From: Bacteroides sp. UBA1317
GTDB lineage: Bacteria; Bacteroidota; Bacteroidia; Bacteroidales; Bacteroidaceae
Length of the DNA: 16,504 nt
Assembly: GCA_002307035.1 (NCBI GenBank)
Contig: DBTL01000120.1
Span: 1-16,504, forward strand
Direction: 5' to 3'
Shown here in pieces: positions 7,205 through 14,779 of this stretch. The notes under the pieces were generated by a model. That model worked only from the letters and a program-made list of their open reading frames with translations. It did no database searches and had not been told where the DNA came from. The position numbers were made by a program, and so were the translations under genes. How positions within the stretch are numbered: position 1 is the first letter of the stretch; each line of letters starts with the position of its first letter.

Positions 7205-9196
7205 ATGATACTCCAATTGAATTTAAATCCTAGACTTCGTATTGTTACACTGTTAGTATTTTTACTATCTTGCAGTGTTCAAATAAGAGCACACGATTTA
7301 CTCAAGATGGAGAAAATCGCTAAAAATGAGATTTTGTTTATTAGCTCTTATAACTCAGATACCAAGTATACTTCAGATAATATAAATTCATTTATAGAGA
7401 CTTATAGCAAACTAGGAGGAAAATATTCGGTCGTTGTAGAAAACATGAATGCCATGAGCTTGAAGGAGGCTCATCAGTGGCAGAATAGAATAAAAGCCAT
7501 TCTGCAAAAACATCCCAATGTTCAACTTATTATTCTTCTCGGCGGAGAAGCATGGGTTAGCTATATGCAACTGGCAGAAGAAAAATACAAAAAAATACCG
7601 GTAATGTGTGCCATGGCCTCCCGCTATGGAGTTCGGATACCTGCTGATTCGGTTAATTTATCTTCTTATGAACCTGAAGGCATCGATATGCTTAAGGTTA
7701 TGGAAAAACATAATGTAAGACTGGCTTTATCCTATGATTATGATGTTTCAAAAGAAATTGAATTGATGAAGTCTTTTTATCCCAAAATGAAGAATCTGGT
7801 ACTTCTCACCGATAATACTTATAATGGGATTTCACACTATACACTACTCAGAAAAGAATTAAAAAAACATCCGGATATCAACCCTATTTTTATTGACGGA
7901 AGAAAGCTTACTTTAGACAAAGCAACTGCTAAACTGCACGATGTTCCCAAAGGAACTGTGATGTTACTAGGTATATGGAAAATGGATAGTCTGGAAATAT
8001 CTTACATAAATAACTCAGTATATGCATTTAAGTTTGCTAATCCCGACATTCCGGTGTTTAGTCTTACTTCAACCGGAATAGGCTATTGGGCTATTGGAGG
8101 ATATGTGCCTTCTTATGAAGGTGTAGGCAGAAGACTTGGCTTGAAGGCATACGATATATTGGATTTAAAGCAAAAAGAGAAGCCCGAATTATATACACTT
8201 AGGAATGAATATAAATTAGATGCGCAAAAAATGAAAGAATTAAATCTTGATATAAAAAAAGCCCCTAAGAATGCTATTTATATCAATGATATTCCTCCTT
8301 TTTTATCTTTATACAAGAAAGAAATAGAAACTCTTTTTTTAGTTTTCATTACTTTAGTTATCGGCTTAGTTGTATCATTATACTATTACAATAAAATGAG
8401 AAGACTAAAGGACAAGCTATTAGTCCTGACTAATTCATTGAGCGATGATAAAAGAAAACTAGAGTTATCTGAAGCTGAACTTCGCAAAGCCAAAGAACGC
8501 GCTGAAGAAGCAAACCATGTAAAAAGTGCTTTTGTATCAAACATGAGCCATGAGATACGTACGCCGCTAAACGCCATTATAGGATTTTCAAGCTTATTAA
8601 TAGAGGGCATAGATGCTACAGAAGAACAAAAAGAGTATGCTAAGATTATTCAGAAAAATTCTGATTGGCTTCTTCAGTTGATCAGTGATGTACTTGATGT
8701 ATCGAGACTGGAATCCGGACGATTACAATTTAACTACGAATGGTGCGATCTCGTTTCTTGCTGTGAAGGAATGATCACACTCACCAATCAGAGCAAGAGC
8801 CATGATGTGGAGATACATTCTGAATTTCCGACGGAATCATATATGCTATATACAGATCCACTACGCTTGCAACAAGTAGTGGTAAACTTACTGAATAATG
8901 CATTAAAGTTCACTCCGGATGGTGGAAGAATAACATTGGCTTTCGAAATAGATGAAAGAAATTCGAATGTTTTATTCTCGGTAACTGACACCGGATGTGG
9001 CATACCAGAGGATAAGCAGGAACTGGTGTTCACTCGCTTTGAAAAGTTAAATGAATTCGTCCAAGGAACTGGATTAGGATTGGCTATTTGCAAGTTGACC
9101 GTACAACATATGGGTGGAAAGATTTGGATAGATAAAGAGTATAAAAACGGTGCACGATTCATCTTTTCACATCCCATAACGAAAGAGACTATTTAA
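7205..9196 (+). CDS. Membrane sensor histidine kinase with periplasmic binding-protein-like sensor
   Basis: This is a two-component sensor of 663 residues, with the start placed at ATG 7205. Residues about 10-30 form a signal anchor. About 31-373 form a periplasmic region of the type I binding-protein or ABC_sub_bind-like kind (it opens with NEILFISSYNSD and has LIILLGGEAW). A second membrane helix lies at about 375-397, followed by a coiled coil to about 440. The HisKA box SHEIRTPLN has phospho-acceptor His449. The ATPase domain has the N box NLLNNALKFTP starting at 561, G1 DTGCGI at 595-600, the F box and G2 GTGLGL at 621-626. There is no receiver domain and no response regulator nearby, so the partner and ligand are unknown. 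It lies between sodB and the thi operon, in the same direction but with its own promoter. A weak hairpin follows its stop. Confidence 0.9.
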   Translation: MILQLNLNPRLRIVTLLVFLLSCSVQIRAHDLLKMEKIAKNEILFISSYNSDTKYTSDNINSFIETYSKLGGKYSVVVENMNAMSLKEAHQWQNRIKAILQKHPNVQLIILLGGEAWVSYMQLAEEKYKKIPVMCAMASRYGVRIPADSVNLSSYEPEGIDMLKVMEKHNVRLALSYDYDVSKEIELMKSFYPKMKNLVLLTDNTYNGISHYTLLRKELKKHPDINPIFIDGRKLTLDKATAKLHDVPKGTVMLLGIWKMDSLEISYINNSVYAFKFANPDIPVFSLTSTGIGYWAIGGYVPSYEGVGRRLGLKAYDILDLKQKEKPELYTLRNEYKLDAQKMKELNLDIKKAPKNAIYINDIPPFLSLYKKEIETLFLVFITLVIGLVVSLYYYNKMRRLKDKLLVLTNSLSDDKRKLELSEAELRKAKERAEEANHVKSAFVSNMSHEIRTPLNAIIGFSSLLIEGIDATEEQKEYAKIIQKNSDWLLQLISDVLDVSRLESGRLQFNYEWCDLVSCCEGMITLTNQSKSHDVEIHSEFPTESYMLYTDPLRLQQVVVNLLNNALKFTPDGGRITLAFEIDERNSNVLFSVTDTGCGIPEDKQELVFTRFEKLNEFVQGTGLGLAICKLTVQHMGGKIWIDKEYKNGARFIFSHPITKETI

Positions 9197-9208
9197 CTTC
9201 CTGAAGAC

Positions 9209-9238
9209 GACGCATTCAAATTTAAAAATGAATGCGTT
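9209..9238 (+). terminator. Weak hairpin after the histidine kinase
   Basis: ACGCATTCA (9210-9218) pairs perfectly with TGAATGCGT (9229-9237) across a 10-base loop, with a G-T pair extending it. No T-run follows directly, although T-rich sequence appears about 15 bases later. It may be a terminator or a 3'-end stabiliser. Confidence 0.4.
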
Positions 9239-9283
9239 AAGTAGAAATCATTGTTTTTTGTGTTGTTTCTGAATATTTTTCCT

Positions 9284-9291
9284 TTACTTTG
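9284..9291 (+). promoter_or_regulatory. Probable -7 element of the thi operon
   Basis: TTACTTTG differs from TAnnTTTG at one base. It ends 12 bases before the TPP aptamer, so the transcript would begin just upstream of the riboswitch. The nearest TTTG (9257-9260) is 23 bases away, slightly too far, so the -33 element is weak. Confidence 0.5.
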
Positions 9292-9302
9292 CCCTCCGTA
9301 AA

Positions 9303-9378
9303 GACAAAGGGGTGCCCCAAGAAGGCTGAGATTATACCCTACGAACCTGATGCAGTTAATACTGACGCAGGGATTGTT
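9303..9378 (+). promoter_or_regulatory. TPP riboswitch (THI element)
   Basis: The conserved blocks are in order: GGGGTGCCCC (9309-9318), GGCTGAGATTATACCC (9324-9339), CGAACCTGAT (9342-9351), the CAGT-TAAT-ACTG hairpin of P4 (9353-9364), and GCAGGGA (9367-9373). P1 can form between ACAA at 9304-9307 and TTGT at 9374-9377. These are the thiamin pyrophosphate contacts of the family. It heads the thi operon, so TPP should repress the genes that follow. The 76 bases between the aptamer and thiS show no hairpin with a T-run, so control may act on translation or through Rho. Confidence 0.95.
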
Positions 9379-9454
9379 GCCTCTTCCATTGCCTACTTGC
9401 TTATACAGCATTCTTCTTTGTATTTACACCACTTTAATTTTTAAAACCGAAAAA

Positions 9455-9655
9455 ATGAAAGTACAGGTAAACAACAAAGAAATTGAAATCAACATTTCTA
9501 CTACTGTCGCTCAACTGGCCGACAAACTCGAACTTCCTTCTGCCGGTGCAGCTGTTGCAGTGAACAATCAAATGCTTCCACGCACGGCATGGAGTGCCTC
9601 CATGCTACAAGAGAATGATAACATAGTCGTCATTAAAGCTGCTTGCGGAGGATAA
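9455..9655 (+). CDS. thiS: Sulfur carrier protein ThiS
   Basis: ThiS carries sulfur as a C-terminal thiocarboxylate for thiazole formation. The 66-residue protein has a ubiquitin-like beta-grasp pattern and ends in AACGG, with the Gly-Gly tail that ThiF adenylates. The frame is open from ATG 9350, but that start lies inside the riboswitch; the ATG at 9455 gives the family length and the usual MKVQVNN beginning. It is the first gene of the operon, four bases before thiE. An A-rich stretch precedes the start, with no Shine-Dalgarno. Confidence 0.93.
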   Translation: MKVQVNNKEIEINISTTVAQLADKLELPSAGAAVAVNNQMLPRTAWSASMLQENDNIVVIKAACGG

Positions 9656-9659
9656 TACA

Positions 9660-10274
9660 ATGATTAGTCTACAATTTATCACTCATCAAACTGAAAAGTA
9701 TTCTTACCTCGAATCAGCTTGTATGGCTCTGGAGGGAGGGTGTAAATGGATTCAGCTACGTATGAAAGAAGCTACTCCTGGTCAGGTGAAAGCTGTTGCC
9801 CTAAAATTAAAACCCTTCTGCGAGGAACATGAAGCAATACTCGTCATCGATGACCATGTAGAGTTAGCTAAAGAGCTGGAACTAGACGGTGTACATCTGG
9901 GTAAGATGGATATGCCGGTAGCGGAGGCACGCAGATTACTTGGCGAAGGATTCATCATTGGAGGTACAGCCAACACGTTTGAAGATGTTCAGGCACTCTA
10001 CGTTGCCGGAGCAGACTATGTGGGCATCGGCCCGTTTCGTTTCACCACCACAAAGAAAAATCTAAGTCCGGTTATAGGAATAGATGGCTATCAATCAATC
10101 ATCCAACAGATGAAACAGGCAAATATTCTTCTGCCTACCGTAGCGATAGGCGGCATTGCATACGAGGATATTCCTGCAATTCTGGCAACCGGAATTAATG
10201 GTATCGCTCTCTCGGGTGCTATTCTGCAAGCCGAAAGTCCGGTGGAAGAAGTGAAGAAGATTCTTGCTCTCTAA
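9660..10274 (+). CDS. thiE: Thiamin-phosphate synthase
   Basis: ThiE joins HMP pyrophosphate to the thiazole phosphate to give thiamin phosphate. The 204-residue TIM barrel has the pyrophosphate-binding WIQLRMKEA (Gln32, Arg34, Lys36), the metal-binding stretch IDDHVELA at 63-70, DGVHLGKMDMP at 76-86, GGTANTFEDV at 101-110, DYVGIGPFRFTTTK at 119-132, AIGGI, and ALSGAI near the end. The usual Asn-Asp is Asp-Asp here. The family length is normal. It follows thiS by 4 bases. A second ThiE-family protein, the TenI-like one, closes the operon; this copy keeps the Gln-Arg-Lys set and is therefore the true synthase. Confidence 0.93.
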   Translation: MISLQFITHQTEKYSYLESACMALEGGCKWIQLRMKEATPGQVKAVALKLKPFCEEHEAILVIDDHVELAKELELDGVHLGKMDMPVAEARRLLGEGFIIGGTANTFEDVQALYVAGADYVGIGPFRFTTTKKNLSPVIGIDGYQSIIQQMKQANILLPTVAIGGIAYEDIPAILATGINGIALSGAILQAESPVEEVKKILAL

Positions 10275-10286
10275 ATTATGGTAATA

Positions 10287-10302
10287 TGTTATCGCGATAA
10301 CA
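10287..10302. repeat. 16-base perfect palindrome in the thiE-thiG gap
   Basis: TGTTATCGCGATAACA is its own reverse complement. Its even symmetry and central CG resemble a dimeric repressor operator. It overlaps by six bases the 5' arm of the next hairpin. Confidence 0.6.
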
Positions 10303-10336
10303 ATATATGTAATGCCTCGTTACATATATTGTTATT
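10296..10336 (+). repeat. Long inverted repeat (hairpin) in the thiE-thiG gap
   Basis: ATAACAATATATGTAA (10297-10312) pairs without mismatch with TTACATATATTGTTAT (10320-10335) over a 7-base loop, and a G-T pair extends it. No T-run follows, so it is not a standard terminator. In RNA it would form a 16-pair stem that competes with folding of the palindrome just upstream. It may be an RNA-processing or stability element that separates thiSE from thiGCHF. Confidence 0.65.
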
Positions 10337-10402
10337 CACCGTATCATATAACCTCAAGAAACTAGCCATTTAAAAAGATCTTAATTCATAAAATAAAAAA
10401 TA

Positions 10403-11173
10403 ATGGAACAACTTATTATTGCGGGAAAAGAATTTTGCTCTCGCCTATTCCTGGGCACAGGAAAGTTCAGTTCGAACGAACTGATGGAACAAGCGATATT
10501 GACTTCGGGTACAGAGATGGTTACCGTAGCCATGAAGCGTGTAAGCATGGACGACAAAGAAGACGACATGCTAAAACATATTATACATCCCAACATTCAG
10601 TTACTGCCCAACACATCGGGCGTGCGCAATGCCGAAGAGGCTGTGTTTGCTGCACAAATGGCTCGTGAGGCCTTTGGTACTAACTGGCTGAAGTTGGAGA
10701 TTCACCCCGATCCCCGCTATTTGTTACCCGACTCAATAGAGACACTGAAGGCTACGGAAAAGTTAGTGAAACTAGGTTTTGTGGTACTCCCCTATTGTCA
10801 GGCCGACCCTGTTCTATGCAAACGATTAGAAGAAGCAGGTGCCGCTACAGTGATGCCTCTGGGTGCTCCGATTGGTACAAATAAGGGTCTGCAAACAAAA
10901 GATTTCTTACGCATTATCATTGAACAGGCAACCATTCCTGTGGTGGTAGATGCCGGTATTGGTGCTCCCAGCCATGCTGCCGAAGCAATGGAATTGGGTG
11001 CTTCAGCCGTATTGGTAAATACAGCCATTGCAGTAGCAGTCAATCCGGTGGAGATGGCAATGGCTTTTCGTGAAGCAACGATTGCGGGCCGTCGGGCTTA
11101 TGAAGCCGGATTGGGTGGCATGAGTTTTGTTGCGGCCGCAAGTTCTCCTCTCACAGCTTTCTTAAATGACTAA
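10403..11173 (+). CDS. thiG: Thiazole synthase ThiG
   Basis: ThiG condenses deoxyxylulose 5-phosphate, dehydroglycine and the ThiS thiocarboxylate into the thiazole phosphate. The 256-residue TIM barrel has the Schiff-base Lys97 in NWLKLEI, the phosphate-binding GIGAPSHAAEAMELG and LVNTAIA segments, and the ending AGRRAYEAGLGG that is typical of ThiG. MEQLIIAGKEFCSRLFLGTGK is the usual N-terminus. It comes after a 128-base gap with inverted repeats and lies 13 bases before thiC. Its partners ThiS, ThiF and ThiH are in the same operon. With ThiH and no ThiO, the glycine donor is tyrosine, as in anaerobes. Confidence 0.95.
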   Translation: MEQLIIAGKEFCSRLFLGTGKFSSNELMEQAILTSGTEMVTVAMKRVSMDDKEDDMLKHIIHPNIQLLPNTSGVRNAEEAVFAAQMAREAFGTNWLKLEIHPDPRYLLPDSIETLKATEKLVKLGFVVLPYCQADPVLCKRLEEAGAATVMPLGAPIGTNKGLQTKDFLRIIIEQATIPVVVDAGIGAPSHAAEAMELGASAVLVNTAIAVAVNPVEMAMAFREATIAGRRAYEAGLGGMSFVAAASSPLTAFLND

Positions 11174-11186
11174 TTCAAAATAAAAG

Positions 11187-12884
11187 ATGAAAAACTACAT
11201 TACCAGAACTCCTTTTCCCTATTCAGAGAAGATATACATGGGCGGAAGCATCTTTCCTGCTCTGCGAGTTGCTATGCGTAAAGTAGAGCAAATGCCTACA
11301 GTAACCATAGAAGATGGAAAGAAAGTACTTACCCCTAATCCGGATGTTTATATCTATGATACAAGCGGACCATACACTGATCCGGGAATAGAGATTGATC
11401 TGAAAAGAGGATTACCCCGACCGCGCGAACTATTCATCCGAAATAACGAGGAGATTGTTCAGCTAGAAGAGATAACATCCGAGTATGGCCTCATGCGCCA
11501 ACAAGACGAGTCGTTGGATTCTCTGCGTTTTGAACATATTACCCTGCCATACGTGGCTATCAAAGGCAAACGAATCACACAGTTGGCTTATGCTAAATCG
11601 GGCCATGTCACGCCTGAAATGGAATATGTGGCTATTCGTGAAAATGCAAGTTGTGAACTATTGGGGATAGATACACACATCACGCCACAGTTTGTGTGCG
11701 ATGAGATTGCAGCAGGACGTGCTGTGCTTCCGGCTAACATTAATCATCCGGAATCGGAACCGATGATTATCGGACGTAACTTTTTAGTGAAGATCAATAC
11801 CAATATTGGTAACTCAGCTACTTCATCAAGCATTGAAGAAGAGGTAGAGAAAGCCGTGTGGAGCTGTCACTGGGGTGGAGATACTCTAATGGATTTGTCT
11901 ACCGGCCCTAACATTCACGAAACACGCGAATGGATCATCCGTAACTGTCCCGTCCCCGTGGGCACTGTGCCTATCTATCAGGCTTTGGAGAAGGTTAACG
12001 GAAAGGTGGAAGATCTTACTTGGGAGATCTATCGGGATACGTTGGTGGAACAGTGCGAGCAGGGAGTGGATTACTTCACCATTCATGCCGGCATCCGCTT
12101 GAAGAACGTACATCTGGCCAACAAACGGGTAACGGGTATTGTGTCTCGCGGAGGAAGTATCATGTCCAAATGGTGTTTGATGCACAACAGTGAGAGCTTT
12201 CTCTATGAGCATTTTGATGATATATGCGACGTACTGGCACAGTATGATGTAGCCGTGTCATTGGGTGACGGACTGCGCCCGGGTTCCATTCACGATGCAA
12301 ACGATGAAGCGCAGTTTGCCGAACTTGACACATTGGGCGAGTTGGTGAAACGTGCTTGGGCAAAAGATGTACAAGCATTTATTGAAGGACCGGGTCATGT
12401 ACCTATGCACAAGATTCAGGAGAATATGGAAAGACAAATCAAAGCATGTCATGATGCTCCGTTTTACACGCTTGGCCCTTTGGTAACAGACATTGCACCG
12501 GGGTATGACCATATCACTTCGGCTATCGGAGCTGCACAAATTGGCTGGCTGGGAACTGCGATGCTTTGCTATGTTACCCCCAAAGAACACCTCGGATTAC
12601 CCAATCGAGAGGATGTGCGCACCGGAGTAATTACGTATAAGATAGCAGCACATGCAGCCGACTTGGCCAAAGGACATCCGGGAGCGCAAGTAAGAGACGA
12701 TGCTTTGTCAAAAGCTCGCTATGAATTCCGTTGGAAAGATCAGTTCAATCTATCACTCGATCCCGAACGTGCGTCGGAGTATTTCAGAGAAGGACACCAC
12801 GAAGATGGCGAATATTGCACAATGTGTGGACCAAACTTCTGTGCGATGAAGCTAAGTAAGGAATTGAAAGAGTGCATGAAATAA
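11187..12884 (+). CDS. thiC: Phosphomethylpyrimidine synthase ThiC (radical SAM)
   Basis: ThiC rearranges aminoimidazole ribotide into HMP phosphate, the pyrimidine half of thiamin. The 565-residue protein has the substrate-binding blocks NINHPESEPMIIGR, KINTNIGNSA, LSTGPNIHETREWI, TIHAGI, RPGSIHDANDEAQ, EGPGHVPMH and GPLVTDIAPGYDHI. The C-terminal CX2CX4C cluster is at Cys544, Cys547 and Cys552 (EYCTMCGPNFCAM), which binds a [4Fe-4S] cluster in the noncanonical radical-SAM style. The start at ATG 11187 lies 13 bases after thiG. The length is in the family range without the long N-terminal extension. It needs ThiD, not seen here, to supply the substrate of ThiE. Confidence 0.97.
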   Translation: MKNYITRTPFPYSEKIYMGGSIFPALRVAMRKVEQMPTVTIEDGKKVLTPNPDVYIYDTSGPYTDPGIEIDLKRGLPRPRELFIRNNEEIVQLEEITSEYGLMRQQDESLDSLRFEHITLPYVAIKGKRITQLAYAKSGHVTPEMEYVAIRENASCELLGIDTHITPQFVCDEIAAGRAVLPANINHPESEPMIIGRNFLVKINTNIGNSATSSSIEEEVEKAVWSCHWGGDTLMDLSTGPNIHETREWIIRNCPVPVGTVPIYQALEKVNGKVEDLTWEIYRDTLVEQCEQGVDYFTIHAGIRLKNVHLANKRVTGIVSRGGSIMSKWCLMHNSESFLYEHFDDICDVLAQYDVAVSLGDGLRPGSIHDANDEAQFAELDTLGELVKRAWAKDVQAFIEGPGHVPMHKIQENMERQIKACHDAPFYTLGPLVTDIAPGYDHITSAIGAAQIGWLGTAMLCYVTPKEHLGLPNREDVRTGVITYKIAAHAADLAKGHPGAQVRDDALSKARYEFRWKDQFNLSLDPERASEYFREGHHEDGEYCTMCGPNFCAMKLSKELKECMK

Positions 12885-12895
12885 AAAAATAAAGT

Positions 12896-14026
12896 ATGTT
12901 GTTTTCAGAAGAATTAGAAAAGATCTCTTGGGAAGAAACCACCCGGGAGATTTATGCCAAAACGGATGAGGATGTTCGTCGCGCTTTAGGCAAAAGACAT
13001 CTTGATGTAGAAGATTTCAAGGCATTGATCTCTCCCGCAGCATCGCCTTATCTGGAGGTTATGGCTCAATTAAGCCAGAAATATACATTGGAGCGTTTTG
13101 GCAAAACAATCTCCATGTTCGTGCCGCTTTACATTACCAACTCATGCACCAATTCGTGCATCTATTGCGGTTTTAACCATAACAATCCGATGAAGCGTAC
13201 CATCCTTACCGAAGAAGAGATGGTGAATGAATATAAAGCCATTAAGAAGCTCGCTCCCTTTGAGAATTTATTACTGGTAACAGGAGAGAATCCGGCCAAA
13301 GCAGGAGTTGACTATATAGGGCGGGCGCTGCAATTAGCAAAACCCTATTTTTCGAATCTCCAAATAGAGGTTATGCCACTTAAGGCAGAAGAATATGAGC
13401 AACTTACGCATGCCGGACTAAATGGAGTTATCTGTTTTCAAGAGACGTATAACAAAGCAAATTATAACCTCTATCATCCCAGAGGAATGAAATCTAAGTT
13501 CGATTGGCGTGTCAATGGATTTGATCGTATGGGACAGGCAGTGGTACATAAAATAGGTATGGGTGTGCTCATCGGATTGGAAGAATGGCGCACGGATGTA
13601 ACGATGATGGCCCATCATTTACGCTACCTGCAAAAGCATTATTGGAAAACAAAGTACAGTGTTAACTTCCCCCGTATGCGCCCGTCGGAGAATGGAGGCT
13701 TTCAACCAAACGTAGTAATGACCGACCGTGAATTAGCACAGGTCACCTTTGCTATGCGCATCTTCGATCACGATGTGGACATCTCCTATTCTACCCGTGA
13801 ATCAGCTGAACTCCGTAACCACATGGCTACTCTTGGAGTAACAACCATGAGCGCTGAGAGCAAAACGGAACCGGGAGGTTATTTCACTTATCCGCAAGCA
13901 TTGGAGCAATTTCATGTGAGCGATGAGCGCAAGGCTGTAGAGGTAGATGTAGCACTACGTAGGTTGGGGCGCATACCGGTGTATAAGGACTGGGATCAAA
14001 CGTTTGACCAGACAATCAGAGCATAA
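12896..14026 (+). CDS. thiH: Dehydroglycine synthase ThiH (radical SAM tyrosine lyase)
   Basis: ThiH splits tyrosine by a radical mechanism into dehydroglycine, used by ThiG, and p-cresol. The 376-residue protein has the radical-SAM CX3CX2C motif at Cys84, Cys88 and Cys91 (NSCTNSCIYCGF), followed by VTGENPAKAG, the EVMPLKAEEYEQL segment, QETYNKANYNLYHPRG, and the C-terminal BATS-type region with YSTRESAELRN. The length is normal for ThiH. It lies 11 bases after thiC, and its stop overlaps the thiF start by one base (TAATG), indicating translational coupling. The reaction is oxygen-sensitive, which fits an anaerobe. Confidence 0.95.
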   Translation: MLFSEELEKISWEETTREIYAKTDEDVRRALGKRHLDVEDFKALISPAASPYLEVMAQLSQKYTLERFGKTISMFVPLYITNSCTNSCIYCGFNHNNPMKRTILTEEEMVNEYKAIKKLAPFENLLLVTGENPAKAGVDYIGRALQLAKPYFSNLQIEVMPLKAEEYEQLTHAGLNGVICFQETYNKANYNLYHPRGMKSKFDWRVNGFDRMGQAVVHKIGMGVLIGLEEWRTDVTMMAHHLRYLQKHYWKTKYSVNFPRMRPSENGGFQPNVVMTDRELAQVTFAMRIFDHDVDISYSTRESAELRNHMATLGVTTMSAESKTEPGGYFTYPQALEQFHVSDERKAVEVDVALRRLGRIPVYKDWDQTFDQTIRA

Positions 14027-14718
14027 TGGAAAGATATAGCAGACAAATGATGCTACCTGAGATAAGCGAAGAAGGGCAAGCCAAACTGAAAGCAGCCAAA
14101 GTTCTCATTGTAGGCGTAGGTGGGTTGGGTTCCCCCATTGCGCTTTATCTTGCCGGTGCCGGAGTAGGCACTATCGGTTTGGTAGATGACGATGTGGTCA
14201 GCACTTCCAATCTGCATCGACAAGTATTGTACTCCGAAGCACAAACAGGAGAATTGAAAGCTCTTTGTGCATCGATGAAGCTAACGGCGCTTAACAGCGA
14301 CATCCAAATAAATGCATCTTCGAGACGATTGACGGAAGAGAATGCACGTGAACTTATCGGTCAGTATGACATTGTGGTAGACGGTTGTGACAACTTCTCC
14401 ACACGTTATCTGATAAACGATGTGTGCGTAGAACTAGGTAAACCCTATGTATATGGAGCCATTTGCGGTTTCGAGGGACAAGTAGCTGTTTTCAATTATC
14501 GCACAACAAAAAGCTACAGAGATCTTTATCCCGATGAAGAAGAAATGCTAAGAATGCCGCCACCTCCGAAAGGAGTAATAGGATTAACACCAGCTATGAC
14601 GGGAAGTGTGGAAGCGATGGAAACAATTAAGATAATAGTCGATTTTGGAAGTGTTTTAGCCGGAAAACTATGGATGATAGACCTTAGAAACTTACAAACT
14701 AACATCTTTTCACTATAA
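14026..14718 (+). CDS. thiF: ThiF-type adenylyltransferase without zinc or relay cysteines
   Basis: ThiF activates the ThiS C-terminus as an acyl-adenylate. The 230-residue E1-like protein has the nucleotide loop VGVGGLGSPIALYLAGAG at 30-47, DDDVVSTSNLHRQ at 54-66, and DGCDNFSTRYLIND at 119-132. The E. coli zinc ligands (two CxxC pairs) and the sulfur-relay Cys184 are absent: the first CxxC position reads SYRDLYP (163-169), the Cys184 region reads PPPPKGVIG, and no Cys follows residue 147. Sulfur transfer to ThiS must then use another protein or another Cys. It overlaps thiH by one base and is probably the last gene of the main thi transcript. It could also serve a second sulfur carrier, but the operon favours ThiS. 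Confidence 0.9.
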   Translation: MERYSRQMMLPEISEEGQAKLKAAKVLIVGVGGLGSPIALYLAGAGVGTIGLVDDDVVSTSNLHRQVLYSEAQTGELKALCASMKLTALNSDIQINASSRRLTEENARELIGQYDIVVDGCDNFSTRYLINDVCVELGKPYVYGAICGFEGQVAVFNYRTTKSYRDLYPDEEEMLRMPPPPKGVIGLTPAMTGSVEAMETIKIIVDFGSVLAGKLWMIDLRNLQTNIFSL

Positions 14719-14745
14719 ACATTGGCTTCTGAGGCTTCAAATAGC

Positions 14746-14753
14746 TAACTTTG
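14746..14753 (+). promoter_or_regulatory. -7 element of a promoter for the tenI-like gene
   Basis: TAACTTTG is a full match to TAnnTTTG. Twenty bases upstream is TTGG (14722-14725), three of four bases of the -33 element. Transcription would begin about 20 bases before the ATG, so the last gene can be expressed without the riboswitch. Confidence 0.6.
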
Positions 14754-14779
14754 CTTAAATTTATCGTTCAAAAATAGAA

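Noticed and set aside
9350..9454. N-terminal extension of ThiS by 35 residues
   Set aside because: It would begin inside the TPP aptamer; the family length and conserved start fit ATG 9455.
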